Positions 1-20,062 of a stretch of DNA of 64,000 bases are shown piece by piece. The stretch covers positions 1,123,693 to 1,187,692 of the forward strand of contig VXAI01000164.1 in NCBI GenBank assembly GCA_013399305.1, given 5' to 3'. The translations under genes were made by a program, and so were the position numbers. Origin of the DNA: Rostratula benghalensis. Taxonomy: Eukaryota > Chordata > Aves > Charadriiformes > Rostratulidae. The notes under the pieces were generated by a model. It had not been told where the DNA came from, did no database searches, and saw nothing but the letters and a program-made list of their open reading frames with translations. Each line of letters opens with the position of its first letter. Position 1 is the stretch's first letter.

Positions 1-1391
1 GGCAGTGTAGGATAGACAGAAACATTCTAACAGTTCAGTTGATTTCATTTCAGTGGAATGATGTGGGTGAAAATATTATTTCTAAGCTTTTAGAAAAGCA
101 GGTTAAATTCCATCTAGTTGAACCACTTCACTTGATGGAGCAAATGACGTTGGTACTGGACCATAATTTCTTTTCAGTGAAGTTTTCTTTTCTTTGTTGT
201 TGTAACTGATGCTTTACCTGTTTGGTGGAGACTGAGAAGCAGGGATGGAATTAGATGACATACCAACGTAGGGTGTGTGTTCTTGTATTATTTCATCATT
301 GTTTTAGTTTCAGCACCGCGTCTTAATTTCATCCAGCTGGCAACTTTCCCAGAACACTTTCCTTCGGTTTTTTAAACTGGGATCCTCTCTTCCTTTGCTC
401 CCTGCTTGTTTATTTTCATTTTGTGTCTGTATGTACTTGTAGTGAGGGGAGGACAAGAGTCTTCCAAAAAGGTTACAGGTTAGGAGCCTGGAAATTACAG
501 CATTTGAAGCAGTATTGGTGCTTTTTTGATTGTTAAACCTGACCTGTTGTGAGCCTCTGCTTCCAGAACAAAGTAACTGCTCCTTGAGAGTCCAGTTTCA
601 GGGAAATGTTGTATTTTAAATTCTGAGATGCAACGTGTAAAAGATACACCACAGTAACTGAAAATTAATTTGGAAATGCTCAGCATTTCTCATTCATTGT
701 TTGGCTTTTAGTTATTTTTTTTCCCTCCAAAGGAAGAAATTAAAAAGTATCAAAGAAAGTTGATACTAGATTGGTAGGTGAATGCCGGGTGATGTATTGA
801 CAGTTGTTGGTTTGCCTCAAGCACTGCCGTTACACAAACAGCAACCTATTGTCACTTGCATGGGAGGCTTGCCGTGTCCCCAGCCAACACCAGCTGGGAG
901 CGGGGTATTTGATACTACTTCTTGCTTTGTTCAAGTTGCAACTACCTCTCCTGATCTGAATACCTGCTAGCCTTGAAACAAAGGCGACTTTATATACACT
1001 TTAAGTGTCTTTGCATGTTCAGAATATATCAGATGAATTGTAAAACACTATATATGTATATTTTATCAAAAAATGAATTCAGAGAAATCTATGAAATTAC
1101 TGAAATGCTCATAAACTATCTTATGGAGATTATGTGGCATGGTAATGGTGAGAAGAACAATGGCATAGGAAGCCATTGTATATTGTAGGCATATAAGCAT
1201 TGATTTGTTATCTTTTTCATTACCAGTTTGCTTGAAAAGAACATGGTGGTGCAAAATTAGATGCCTTTACTGCCAGCTGCTGCAGCAGATAAATAATTGA
1301 ACTGATATATTTGAGAATACAGTTAGAAAAAATGAATGAAACTATAAAGGTCTGCATTTTTTTTAAAGCATGTCCTCTTGTGTCTTCACAG
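1..1391 (+). other. SIK1: SIK1 intron, 3' part (5' end outside window)
   Basis: The window opens inside this intron; the acceptor TCTTCACAG ends at 1391. I searched for the expected upstream exon (coding HPHIIKLYQ) and did not find it. AT-rich unique sequence only, with no repeat or credible ORF. Confidence 0.8.
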
Positions 1392-8141
<6,750 letters not shown>

Positions 8142-8258
8142 GAGCCCCGGCTGCCACAGCTCACGCCGCTCTTGTTGGGAAGAACTTTCATCACTGTTCC
8201 ATGGCGACTGTGGGCCCCTGGCTGGCTGGTGTCATGTGGACGAGTGACTCTCAGAAGC

Positions 8259-8264
8259 AATAAA
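8259..8264 (+). terminator. SIK1: Proximal poly(A) signal AATAAA in SIK1 3' UTR
   Basis: AATAAA lies 118 bases after the stop codon. If used, it would give a very short 3' UTR without any of the ATTTA motifs or the Pumilio site. A GT-containing stretch (TATGTGAAGAGGCTGTCTGG) lies just downstream. Use is not established. Confidence 0.5.
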
Positions 8265-10794
8265 TTTTGAAGTATGTGAAGAGGCTGTCTGGCTCAGAAA
8301 GCTAGCAACTTTATAGAACTGAAACAAGCAATATGTATGTCTTTTTGCTTCTACTATTCTTGCACTGAACAAATAAGAATAGAAACTGAAATTTTTTTTA
8401 AAGGAAAAATAATGATGGGAAGGTGGGTGGGGCATTTGTGGGGAAGGGAGGGATGTGGTTGGGGAAGAACTCTTCGGTACTGTACTCAAGTCAGACCAAT
8501 ACAGCTCTGCTGTTATGCAAGATTAGCAGCTGTCAGTAATGGTGACACAGCAGGGAGAGGCTTTTCAAAGAAGGGACCAGAGCCTCCCTTTTTCACAATA
8601 TTCATTTATGGGTTTGTGAAGATGATTACCTCTTTTAAAGAAAATAAACAGAAAACCAGTGGCATGCAGCATTATGCGTTCATAGAAGACAAAAATGGAA
8701 GCATTGCCATTTGTTGGGATTTTTTTTTCTTTTTGTTTTTTTTACTCCTGTTAACACTCATTTTATTTAAAGGAACCAAAATCCCCATTACAGACCTCCC
8801 AGATACACACACTTTAAATGAAAACTGTGAACTTCATGCTTGATACATCAGCTGGTAAAGCTTAAAAAGCCCCTCTTAATTCGTACAGAAGCAAGTAATC
8901 TATTGAAAATGTGTCCCTTGATATTGGAATCCAAATTGCATAATGTCTGGTCTTTTACAGGGATGCCTGTTTGGGGGGTGTGCATACGTATGCACATACA
9001 CACCTGAACACACGCAAATATTTTGTCAGTCTGAATAGTCTTTAGGAATCTTTATAAAAAGGCTAAGTTTTTTTTTTTTCATATTCTTGCAGAAGCACTG
9101 AGGAGGGAAGCATTCGGACTTGGTGGGGTGATGGGAAAGGGTTTTCTTTTTAAAAAGCCCTCCTGGAGGTTGCCTACAAAATTGCCTGAGGGGTATTTCT
9201 TAGTGCTGCACGTTGTTATTTCCGCTGCTAATTGTTTTTATGCATTTCATTATCAGGGTCCAAACAGAACTGACTCTTGGGGAAATGTGCAATATTGAGG
9301 TTAGAATTATATACTGACAAAGACAAAAGGAGTAGGCTAGAACAGAATTCTGCTCTAACGGAGTACAGCTATTTCTGAACAAAACTGTATTAAAAGTGAG
9401 TAAAACAGCACAATCTTTGGGTGTTTGGTTTTGGTTGGTTTGTTTTTTGGCATATTAGCAAAATGAGGTTTTGGATTAGGTGTTTTTTGGTATGGTTTTT
9501 AATGCTGTATATGTATATAAATAGGAAGCAGAAAACTATATAACACTAGTTATTTTTTATATTTTGTAATATGCTTATATTGTGTTTCTGGTATAAACCC
9601 CACTCCCCTTCCAAGGCGGAGCATGCCTTCTGTTGGCATCAACAGAAGCTATGCTTATGTATAAAGGAGAGAGCAGACCGGGCTCCTACAGAAACGAGTC
9701 GGGGAGGGCGTGCAAACTTTGGAAGCAGGTGAGCAAACAGTGAGCCAGTTTGGCTGGAAGCTGCCATCCGAATGTCAGAAAATAGCTGCATTCTGTCTAA
9801 ATGCTTAAAGGACCCATCTCCCTAGGGTGACACAGGGTGCCTTCAAGTTACCTTGGCTTCACGCGACCTGCAGTATTACACATTTGCAAATAATACAGAT
9901 ACCTGTTTTGGTTTGTGTTGTTTTTTTGTTTGGGTTTTTTTTTTTACCAAAAAAAAAAAAGAAAAAAAAGAAAAAAGCCAAAGATCGATCAGGTTAATTG
10001 GTGGGAGTAGGAAGGGTTGCAGATGTCATGTGGCTCTGTCTGTGGCTCTCCATAAATGACCTCTTTATCTGTGTGTTTATCTGTGTGTCTGTATTGGTGC
10101 ATCTCCAGCTTGCCACTGCTGCTACGTGGTCTGGAAGCTTCAAAGTGGCAGAAAATTGCCTGAGTTGAATTCCTGATAATGAGTGGTGCCTTGCAGCAGA
10201 GAAAACACCAAAGTCTCATGCTCATTTGTAGTGGTTTAAAAAAAAACAACCCAAAACACCAAGAAAAATCTAACCCAAAAAACTAGATTGCATGGAGGTG
10301 GCTGGAGAGGAGGGCAAGAAGAAGCCAGCTCATCACAAAGCAGCAACTTTGCCTTCAGTTTTGTAAGGAGTAGCACACGTACTTAAAACGCAGAATTTCC
10401 TCTTCAACATTTGTTTTGTTGAATGCCATGGATCAAAAGGCCACAGATTGTTTTGTTTCCTGTCCTGAGCAATGACAAGCACTTTACTTTCATAGTGTGT
10501 TTTTTTTGTTTTGGGTTTGTTTTTTTTTTTCTTTTCCAGTTGCTGTAGAACCTCTTTGGAATTATTGCTGGAGCAGAAAGAGGTCATTTTAAAAGTTTGG
10601 GTTTTTTTGTAGATATCTTGACAGTGCTGTTTTGCAGACTGCAATGCAATAGGGTATTTAAAGACACTACATGATTGGTTTAATTGAGATGTATAGTTTA
10701 TTTTTTATCATGACTGAACAATCATTTTATTTCTTATGTTAAAATGAGAGGTGTACACCAAAATGATTAGTTGATGTGTTTTATTTAATATTTA

Positions 10795-10800
10795 AATAAA
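10795..10800 (+). terminator. SIK1: Distal poly(A) signal of SIK1
   Basis: AATAAA inside an AT-rich stretch, followed within about 20 bases by a GT-rich element (TTGTTGTCCTG). This is the last good signal before sequence character changes, so I take it as the main 3' end, with cleavage near 10,815-10,825. Confidence 0.7.
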
Positions 10801-10825
10801 AAATGTTTTAAAATTGTTGTCCTGC

Positions 10826-13560
10826 AGCTGATTCTGTGGAGTATTTTCTCCTGGTATATACATATGACTTGCATAGTTAGGACTCATTTTTAAAGCCCAA
10901 GCCCACAGGGCATTACTGACACTTTCTATTACATACTAAATGAAGAGGAATGGCGGGCTCACAAATCTGATAATGGGATATTGAGCCTTTTGCTGGTAGG
11001 CAATCTGTCTGAATCTAACCCAAGTCTGTAGTAATCGGGTTATAAAAGCTGACAGTAAGAGAGGTCCACAGAGAGAAAATGGTCAAGCGTGGTTTAGTCC
11101 TTACCAGATGAGCACCCCATCCGTGTCACCTTCATCTGAAAGAGGCCCCAGCCAGATCAAGGCCATGGCGGAAAAAGGGCAAAGGGGAAGGGAGGGAGAG
11201 AGTCCAAGGGTGCTGGCTTTTCTCCTTTAAAATATAATTTGAGAACCAAAATGCTGCAAAGGTACAGGCTTTGCTGGCGTGGGATGGTGTGTACAGCAGG
11301 GGCTGCCCTGCACCGTGAAGGTGCCTCGGGGGAGGTTCCTGCTGCCACCAGGCACTGCCCTGGCTGCAGGTGGGGATGCACCTCAGCTCCAGCCAGAGCA
11401 TTTGGGAGAGGACCCGGCGTGGCTGCCCGTGACACTGCGACAGTGCCACGGAAGCTGGTGGAGGTGTTATTTTCTGAGCGTGGGGTGGGGGAGAGTGGCT
11501 AAAAGGCAGGGAAAGGAGTTGGTGGCAGGAGGCTGGAAAGAGAAGGGACCTGGGGGATGATGTCAGGGGGAAAGGGGAAAAGGAGAAACCAGCTTGACCC
11601 TTCTGCTTAGACTGTAGAACCAGATCAACAGTCTCTTCCCCGGTTTTACTTCACACACTCTGTGTTTCCTTTGCACCTTCGGGGCACACAGCTAGGGTGG
11701 GAGGGATAGAAGGCTTTGTACTCCACACATGCAGGCAGAATGAGGGTGAGGAGGGGTTTCACCTGCACAGAGACCACTAAATATTTTCAGCCTCTTGTTA
11801 AACCTGGCAAACACTCAGGGAAAAAAAAAAAAGAAAAAAAAAAAGTTTTTTTTCTTCTCAACAAACAATGGTGGGTGTTTTTGTGGGGTTTTTTTTTAAA
11901 AAAAAATCCTCATTCTGGTTTTGATTTTCAAATCCACTGAAAAGGAAGGGGAGAGTAGTGGGAAGGTAAATCCAAAAACTAAACATAAGCTTTGGGGTAA
12001 CAGAACATTTACTTATTTTGCTTTCTAAAGGAGTTGCTTGATGAGCTGGGATTTGTAGATCTCTATGCATTTGCTGTGACTCTCAAACTGGTAGAAAATT
12101 GTAATAGGCGTGTTCTTCTAGGGCTATGTTTTCAATGTGACCATCCCAAGACAGGTATTAATAGTTGCAACTATTAAAAAATAATGGAGGTCTTCTTAAT
12201 TATTTTTAATCTAGCTTTTAGTATGACATGGTTTAAGAATAATCCCAACTGCTGTTTTATCTGGGTTCTCAGGGTGTTATTTTAAACCCCAGTAATTCTG
12301 GGAAATCTCAGAAAGTTGCTTCTTAATGGGTATAAATCAGTGCAGCTCCACCAACTTTCACTGACATCACTGACCCGTGGGTATAGAGGGATCTTGACAG
12401 CATCATGATTCCTGTGAAATGGTAGGAAAAAACAAGAACAAAGAAACCCTGGGACTCTGGACTCAGTTGCCATGTGTACACTGTTTCACTCTTGGAGCTT
12501 TAGTCACTGTCTTCCTGCCTTTCCTCTGAAATCTGTCTCTGCTCCTGTTTACCACATTTGGTTTTGCCTTTAAGATCTCAAGATGCTGTTTTTCTTGGCT
12601 TTGTTTCTCGCATTACAACTTGGTACCTAGTTCCTTTTCCTTTCTTTCCCAGTCCGGGATTGGTGTTTCCCCCCGGCTCTCCTTTCAGATGGAACAGATG
12701 CTGGCAAGTTTAGCTTAGCTCCAAAAGTGAATGATCAAACCTTGGGTGGTTTTATTTTATTTAAAAAAAAAAAAAAAAAAGGAAATGCTTAGAGCTGGCA
12801 GGAAATGCTAGACCGGTAGCAATGAAAAACACAGGCTGTTTTTTGCACAGAGCAAGCCCAGCACAGACACCAAGCCGAGGACTCTGGTGCCAGCGTGGTC
12901 CAACCAGGGTAACAAGGGTATCCTCAACTGTCCCTCTCCTCCAGCCCTCCAGCAGGAGACGTATAACTCGTCCCCAGACCCATGACCTTCTCCTTGGCTG
13001 TCTCCAGAGCAGCAGCCACACCCCAGTGAGGAAAGGACTTCCTCCTGGGGACAGGCACGGTCAGGTAATCTTGGCCTGTGTCAGGTGGAAAGGAGGAGCG
13101 GCTGAAGGGAGAGCAGTTGAGCATACAAAATTATGGTGCATGAGACAGAAAGCGATCAGTGCTTCCGTTTTACTCATCTTGCAAAGTGAGAATAAGGCAC
13201 GTTTCATGCAATGAAGGAGAATTAATTTAAGAACTAATAAAAGGAAATATGTGCCTGGGGAGGACATTGCTTCAAATACGGATGCTGGCTTATTTCATGA
13301 TGGCTAACTACTTTTAGTGGTGACAGTTAAATCAATGAGAAAGGTAATCCACTGTCATGGTTTATGGATTTAGCAGAGCATCTGTGGGAGATCAGGAAAG
13401 AGCTGGTCTTTTGTGCAGACTGCCAGGTGCATGATAGATAGAGTTTTAGGATAGAACTGCCGTTTTCCCAAGGCACTAGCCTCTGCCAAAGGCAGGACAT
13501 TCATGTGGGGTGAATAAACTTGGTCATCACCTGCAATAAATTCTAGTTTCTTAATATACA
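10826..13560. other. Intergenic, no gene seen
   Basis: Unique sequence just downstream of SIK1. It holds homopolymer tracts: split A-runs then T8 at 11820-11853, T-run/A-run at 11890-11906, and A18 at 12763-12780. A GC-richer stretch at 11,260-11,490 gives several overlapping ORFs with no recognisable protein. No repeat family was identified. Confidence 0.6.
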
Positions 13561-13564
13561 TCTT

Positions 13565-14930
13565 ATATGTAATGTCTTATGCGGTGATAGCAGCTCAGAC
13601 CAAAGGTCCAACTAAATGTGTAGCTCATTTCAGAAACAGACTCCTAGGGAAAGGGTATAAGGACAGGGCAAGCATAGCACAATCCCTCTGTGGTATTACC
13701 AGCTCAGCGGAGAGCAGACTGCGGTTAAGGAAATTTTTGACTGGCATCTGGGTCATTGTGTTTAACAGCTGCAGATGGGTCAAGCCTCCAAGAATCTGGC
13801 TAACCCCTTTTGGAATTCTTTTGTAATTCTGGCCTTCACAGCATCCTGTGGCAACAAGTGCCATAATTCAATTTTGCATCGTGTGAAAGAAGTACTTCCT
13901 TTCCTTTGTATTAGACCTCCAGCCCAACAGAATGGGCTGTGCTGCTGTTCTCTGGTGATAGCAGACACGCTGTGTAATGCTTTCCTCTTCACACCTCCGC
14001 GCTGCTCATGAACTGTTGGGACCTCTCACATATCCCTTGATTTTTTTGGTGACCGAGCAGAAGAATGTTACTGTAGCTAGACTGCCCACCTATGGGAACC
14101 ATTGCGTGTTTCCGTGCCACTTCTTCTGTATCTTCACTGGTTCTCCTACGTCCTCCTTGGTGCACGCAGAGCTACACCCTGTGTTCGATGCAGGGATACC
14201 CTAGAAGTGGTCACTTTTTGATTCTCTCTTCGCTCTGTAGTCATTCCTAAAGCTCTTTTTTGCCTTGCTGATGCTGTTGAGCAGCTATCTGGAGTTTTCA
14301 GCAAACTCAGTGACTCTGGGGTTTTCATCCTGACTGATGTTAATTTAGAGCCCCCGATGGTCTCTGTAAGGTTAGGGTTGGTGTTCCTCATGCTCCTTGC
14401 TTTGTATTTACTGCCGGAGAGTTTCATACGTCATTTCATCGATGTGTCATTCAGCTTTCTGAGATCACTCTCCACTTGGTTGTGGTTGGATCTTTTATAA
14501 ATATGCCAAGTTTCCCAGGTCTTGAAACAAATGGATTTGTGATGCCTGAGCTCTCACTCTACAAACTTTCCTGTTCTACCACATATCTAGCTATTATACA
14601 CTTTCTGTCAATTCTGCCTTGTCCAGTCCACAGGTCTCTGGGTGACCTCTAAAAGCCTTTTTAAAAAATTAATGTAACATTTGCCACCTTTCAGTCCTGT
14701 GGTGCCTCCCCATTTCAACAGCTGCTGTGGTATTGTACTGAATAGGTCAGCAGTTTCAAGTCTTGGGTTCCCTCAGAGCTCTTGAGTGAAACTGTCTGTT
14801 CTCAGCAAACTGCTAGTATTGCTTTTATTGTTTCATCCTAAAATCTCTTCTACTGACCCTTGAATTTTGGAGAGTTTCCGAGGCTCATTCACTCTGCAGC
14901 CAGGCACTGGAGTGGGGCTGCAGTAGGGCA
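13565..14930 (-). mobile_element. Ancient antisense CR1-lineage LINE remnant
   Basis: Two blocks, read on the minus strand, resemble CR1 ORF2. Block 14,640-14,900 gives a damaged reverse-transcriptase N-terminal stretch, with a TERWQM...FFKK run like the EDWRVANVxPxFKKG motif. Block 14,230-14,430 gives MKLSGSKYKARSMRNTNPNL then GSKLTSV, like the CR1 C-terminal MKFNxxKCKVxHxGxxNP...GSxLxSV. The RT core between them is missing. The + strand text at about 13,840-13,910 (hand-recognised) resembles the 3' part of old sauropsid CR1 copies. Several stops and frameshifts mark a very old, dead copy. The left boundary is uncertain. Confidence 0.6.
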
Positions 14931-17900
14931 TGAAATCAAGCAGAGCTACCAACGAGTGGATGGATGGGTCTGCATAGCCAGTGGCTGAGTCACACAGACC
15001 ATCTGCTGTCCCTTTTTTGCACTTTGCGGGCAGGTGACCAGCAAGGTGGGCACCAGGGAGTGCCCAGGCCAGTCCAGCTGCCAGCCCTCATTATGTCCTC
15101 CAAAGATGACCAAGCCTTCTTCCCTTCACTGTATTTACAGAGATGGAGAGTTGAATATATGGATCACTTCCTCAGCTGATGTAAACTGGCGTTGCTAAAT
15201 CAAAGCTAACGCAGCGATACTGCTTTATGATATAAATGCTATTAACAGCACATTAAGGTTGTGACCTCCAGAGCCAGACAATCTCATCCTTTGTTTCTTC
15301 AGCTATTGAGGCAGTGAATTTAGATTCATTATTTTTGATGGAGCTTTTCTTGTATCATGCTGGGGTGCTTTTTTAGTTCTCCTCTGTCTTACGTCCCTTT
15401 CTGCTACCCTGGGCAACTGTTGCTTTTTTTTTTTAAGCAGTCCTTGGTTTATTCTGTGACTACAAAAATATCTTAGTCAAGAACTGGAAGGGATTTCAGA
15501 AATTCTAGCTAAGTGCTTTTTTGCCTATCCTTGCTGATCATTTCTTTCCCATTTCCTGGTAAATTATCATCATTATAATTTGGTGAGCTCTTCTACACAC
15601 TTGATTTGGGTATTTAGGGCCTCTCACACCCATTATCCCCAGCCACCTGCTGGATTTCCAAAGAGATCTCCTCCTGCAAGGAACGTTTTGCAAAATTGAT
15701 CTTTAAACCCGTCTGTTCATGTCACTTAGGGAAAAAAAAACAACAAAACCCAACAAAACAAACTAGCAAATAATGTGGTTCTAGCTGCTTTGTACTGCTT
15801 GCTTAACAGTATTACTCTGACATTTGCTGGGTTATATTCACACTTTCTGTTCTTTGGCCTGAGTGAAAGTAGTTGTGCAGTGGTCAGCTGTGTGTCTTAC
15901 TGCTTCTTCCTGCTCAACCCTTGTATGGTTGCAGATGCTTTTACTGAAAACGTAAAATTAGATTTCCAGGAACACTTACACACATGCCTTTGAAATCCAT
16001 TTTCCATGAACTTTTTTGCTTTCTGTTCATGGAAAGTGAGCACAACAGGAACAAGGACACAGAGCCACCAAATCGACTGCAAAGCTGGACCAATCAGGCA
16101 GTTATTTATCTGCCCCACGCTGCTTTCCCTTTTTTGGTATGTCTGGGGTACTGTTCTTAATTTTGGGCTAAGAGGGTTAATAAGGTTCTGCAGAAAGACG
16201 TCTGGACACTTTGAATTCAATTAAATATGGAAGTGAAACGGTGGATCTCTGTCCTGGAGAGGGGAAAGGCTTCTCTGTGGATTAGATGAGGTAAGAGGTT
16301 TTTAAAAGGCGATGTCTTCATAATGGCTTTGACACCGAAATGTAGCTTTAATTCTCAGTTACTCAGATCTCTATTGTAAATCACCAAATCACAGACCTGA
16401 TGAGTTGTAACCATCCAAACGATGTGGCCCAGTGGGTTGTGTTCCCATGAGAGGAGATCAGGAGATCTGACAGCACAAGGTGATTTCAGGCCACTCAGCC
16501 CACTTTGCACACTGACTGCTTCTTGGAAGGAGGTCCTGTTTAGCAAGAGCTCAAAGGGTGGTGGGAAGTGTGCTTTCCAGCAGCAAGGGAGGAGAAGCTA
16601 GATTTCAGCCTGGGGAGGTGAATATCAGAGCTGAAGGGGGAAGGGGGAATTCCAATCTCCCTCTCATGCCCCTTGTTGGTGGAAGCAGCAATCTGGACAG
16701 TTTTGGTGCATTTAATGCCAGTGTCTCTTCTACCACCAGCTGCCTGTCATGAATGGCACAAGTGGTGGGAAATGCTAGGGAAGGTGCCAGGCAGCAGGAG
16801 GAGAAACTGTGGGTCCTTGCTGCAACAGGGCTATGAAGTTGTGCATGCTGCTGGACCTTTGGGAGCAAGGGGGAATTACCTGGGACTCCTGGGCTTTTGC
16901 AATAGCCTTACCATTTGTCCTCAGAAGGAATTTTGCCGCATAGAGGCCCTTCTCTGCCCATTTCAGGATTAGTCACAAGCTGAAATCCACTTTCTCCCAG
17001 CTCCAGCCCGTTGTCACGTAGCAGACACAGGGGCTGTGGCGTGCAGTAATGCTTGGTTGTTCTTCAGCATAGATTTTGTTTTGCAAAGCCCATAAGCAGC
17101 CTTCTGGTCTCAGAGTGGATCCATTTCTCTACGCACAGGACCCCACAAGCAGGCTACAGTCACTAATTAGATTCTATAACTGGCTTAACACTGTAAATGC
17201 AATCAAGTCACTGGCTGCATTCATCCCTCAAGCGGGCAGGATTAACGAGTTCCTCAGGGCAGGATGTGCCCTTAAACATCGATTCTCCGCACAGCAGAGT
17301 GAGCAGGAGCCAGGCACCCCAGCGTCATGTCTCTTGCTGCCCTTGCTGGCAGCTGAATCTGAGGTGCCGTGGATGCTTGCTCCACATGTCCCAGCCACAC
17401 AGGCAGGCTGGGGATTTATTTTTTTCCCTGCTGTGTGTTGGCATTCAGCTTTTTCCTGATGTCCAGCACATGTGCCCGGGGGCACAAGCTGCTTTGGATA
17501 TCGCTGCAGAGAGGTTGATATGTGAGCACGTGGCTTCTAACACCACTGCCAAGCCTTGCCTGTGAACTGAGCCGGCTTTCGCCTGGGTTTGTGATCTCTG
17601 AGATCATGCCTTCAGGTGTGGATTGTTTGTTGGAGGAACAAAATCTCACTAAAAGAATAAAAGCTTCCAGCATGACGAGTTTTCTCCCCTGTCACAAGAG
17701 CCATTACCAAAGTTGATGAGGAAATCACAGCAGCTCCTAATTGCACTCTGTAGAAGACCTTGCATGTTGAGACCGTTCTAGTCACTCCCCTGCCTGCTCA
17801 AGCCCAGTTGCATCATCAAAACAGGACTTGGCTGGGGTGTTAAAGAGAAGCCTTCCCTCCCTTTGCAGAGATGAGACGTGTTCCTCCTGCCATCCTCAAA

Positions 17901-19720
17901 AGCCAGCACCAGGGGCTGTGCTGGAGCAGCAGCCTGGGAGAGCTCCCCATCCTTGTCTTCCTGCTTGTCAACCCTGGGGCCAAGGTGGCCTAGAAAGGAC
18001 CACCTCAACATTTCAGACAAGTGGGATTTTTGGAGCAGATTAACCCAGGGAGGTGAGGGGTGCAATTCCAAAGGGCTCCAGACCTTGCTAGAAGTCCATC
18101 TCTGTTTCTTAAATACTTTCAGAAAAAAAATGTAGCTGTTTCCTCAGGCCTGGGCAAAAACTGGTGTTTGTGTTCTGGTGGCAGGCGCTGGCTGCAGCAG
18201 GGGGAAAGGAGAGCTGCCACTGTAGTATGCTGATCAGCGCTGGCATCTGGCAGGGCAATACAAGGGATAAGATGTGATTATGGCTGCAGACGTGCCCAGT
18301 CAACCTGGAGCAGCACGGACTAGCTCACCTCCTTTCCCCTGGCTGATAGGCATCAGGAGAGGGAACGCACATGCGCGCCCGTGCCTGCTTGCATGAATAC
18401 ACACGTACAGGGTGTGCTTTGAACTGTCTGTCTTGCATTCAGAGCCTGGATCAGTGCAATTTCTCCGTACCACACAACATTATATTCCCAGAATTAATAA
18501 TGACACTCTCAGGAGCTCTTTCTTTGGCTGAAATGGCTCATCAGTTATTAGGTATTATCCGTTCTGCCCAGTTATGAGGAGGCAATAAAGCTTCTCAGGG
18601 GTCACTAACAGTGAGGGAAACTTTTTGCTTGCGGACTCTGAAGCTGAACTCTTCCCTCTCTGCAGGAGTCAGTGATGGGAGGGGGAATCACAGGCAAGCT
18701 GACCCCTTTGCTGGAGCATCATGCAGCAGTTGTACCCAGTGGTTCCTGATGCTTTTGGATGGATGGAGAGTAGAAGAGGTGCTGAATTTCAAGGGTGCAG
18801 AGCAGAGGAAGACCTGAAATGAGGCACTTGATACCTTTTTCTCAGAGATGAAGGAGAGCGGGGATGGGAGCTAGATAAAGAATCTATTTGGTGGGGTTTG
18901 AACTCTCATTTCTGCTTAGAGGATTGACTTCTGGCTGAGCTATCAGAAGTGGTGTGCAGGTATGGATGTGCTTGGGTATGAAAGAAAGCTTTATTTTTAA
19001 GGAGATAAGGGAATGAATGTCTAATGCTAACTCTCCCATATGTTGGGGAACAGGTCCCTGGTCTCTCACATTAATATTATACTCACATGAGAAGAGGATA
19101 GCTTCTTTGAGAATTAAAGTGTTTTAAGGGATGGCATTGGTATTAAGGGTATTAAAATCAAGCAGGTGGATTGTGTGCATTATTATAAACCAAGATGATA
19201 ATTGTTTATAAAATAACTTAACCTTTGTTGTTTGTTTATTTACTTCCCTACTATGATTTTATTCTTTGTGGTACAGGGAGAAAGACCTACATTTTGTTGT
19301 TCCTGGATTAAGATCAATAGACTTGTGGGCACTTTCTTCCCACAAAAATTCTCCAATGGAGTCCCCACAAAAGTTAATAATTGGAAGGCAAAACCGGACA
19401 AACTGGAAGGCACCTGAAGCCAGTGATCTGGGTCTAAATTGAGTATTTTAACTGTGAAGAGCAACTAGGAGTCACAGATGTTCCAGCCCTCTTTTGTCAC
19501 CCTCTAAATATGGCATGGACTGGGTGCTGAGTTACACACTGAAGTCAGATCTAGACTCTATGTGAGATGGAAGGCAGCTAATGTACTAAAATGTTTCAAA
19601 AATATGTATTGTCATTCGTGTAACATGTAGGTCGCTGTGGTTACTCCAAGCGCCAACATACATAATATAGGTATATCCATTTGTGATGTTGCCGCAGCCT
19701 TCTTCTGGTTAAGTTTTTGT
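14931..19720. other. Intergenic, no gene seen
   Basis: Mostly unique sequence with no credible exon. 16,560-16,980 and 17,200-17,570 hold overlapping ORFs on both strands with no recognisable motif. Short A-rich tract (AAAAAAAAAC then CAAAA units) near 15,730-15,760. Confidence 0.55.
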
Positions 19721-20062
19721 CACAGAATCACAGATTTATGGATGGAAACAACCTATTAGGTCATCAGAGACGTCCCTCTGCTAACGTAGATTTATTCCCT
19801 CCTGTATTTTTTCCAGCACTTGGTCCAGTCTATTGTTCAAATGACTCAAACGTCCGCTGCTTCCCTTGAGGGACCATTTGGGAGCCTAACAGACCTTGCT
19901 GTCAGGATTTCGTTTCCTGTCATATTCATCCTAAAGGTTCTTCTGCTTAATTTAGTTACTTACTCTTTCTGCAGAACAGTGATGAGGAACAGGACTGTAG
20001 AAATAGGACATTCACTTCTCACTTATTTAGCTAATTCCTGTTATCCCATTTTTGATGACCCT
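19721..20062 (-). mobile_element. Ancient CR1 3' end, antisense
   Basis: Starts with CACAGAATCACAGATTTATG and continues through a TTCAAATGACTCAAA-type block and a CTTGCTGTCAGGATTTCG-type block. These match, in order, the layout of old sauropsid CR1 3' ends read on the minus strand. It is heavily diverged, so it predates the younger CR1 copies elsewhere in this window. The right boundary is approximate. Confidence 0.55.

Larger units (their letters stand above)
8142..10820 (+). other. SIK1: SIK1 3' UTR, long and AU-rich
   Basis: About 2.7 kb from the stop codon to the distal poly(A) signal. ATTTA pentamers sit at 8604, 8765, 10656, 10783 and 10790. A Pumilio-type TGTATATA is at 9512-9519, and there are several T-runs (for example about 8731-8743, 9069-9080 and 9934-9945). 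AU-rich elements fit the short-lived, inducible mRNA known for SIK1, but no overlapping ATTTA cluster is present. The end is inferred from poly(A) signals, not transcript data. Confidence 0.75.

Noticed and set aside
310..330. REST/NRSF-like TTCAGCACC
   Set aside because: Only the left half-site matches; the right half is absent.
11260..11490. CpG-rich patch just downstream of SIK1
   Set aside because: By hand count its CpG number is well below expectation for its high GC content, so it is simply GC-rich.
15047..15072. CTCF-like CACCAGGGAGTGCC
   Set aside because: It departs from the core consensus at important positions, too weak to call.
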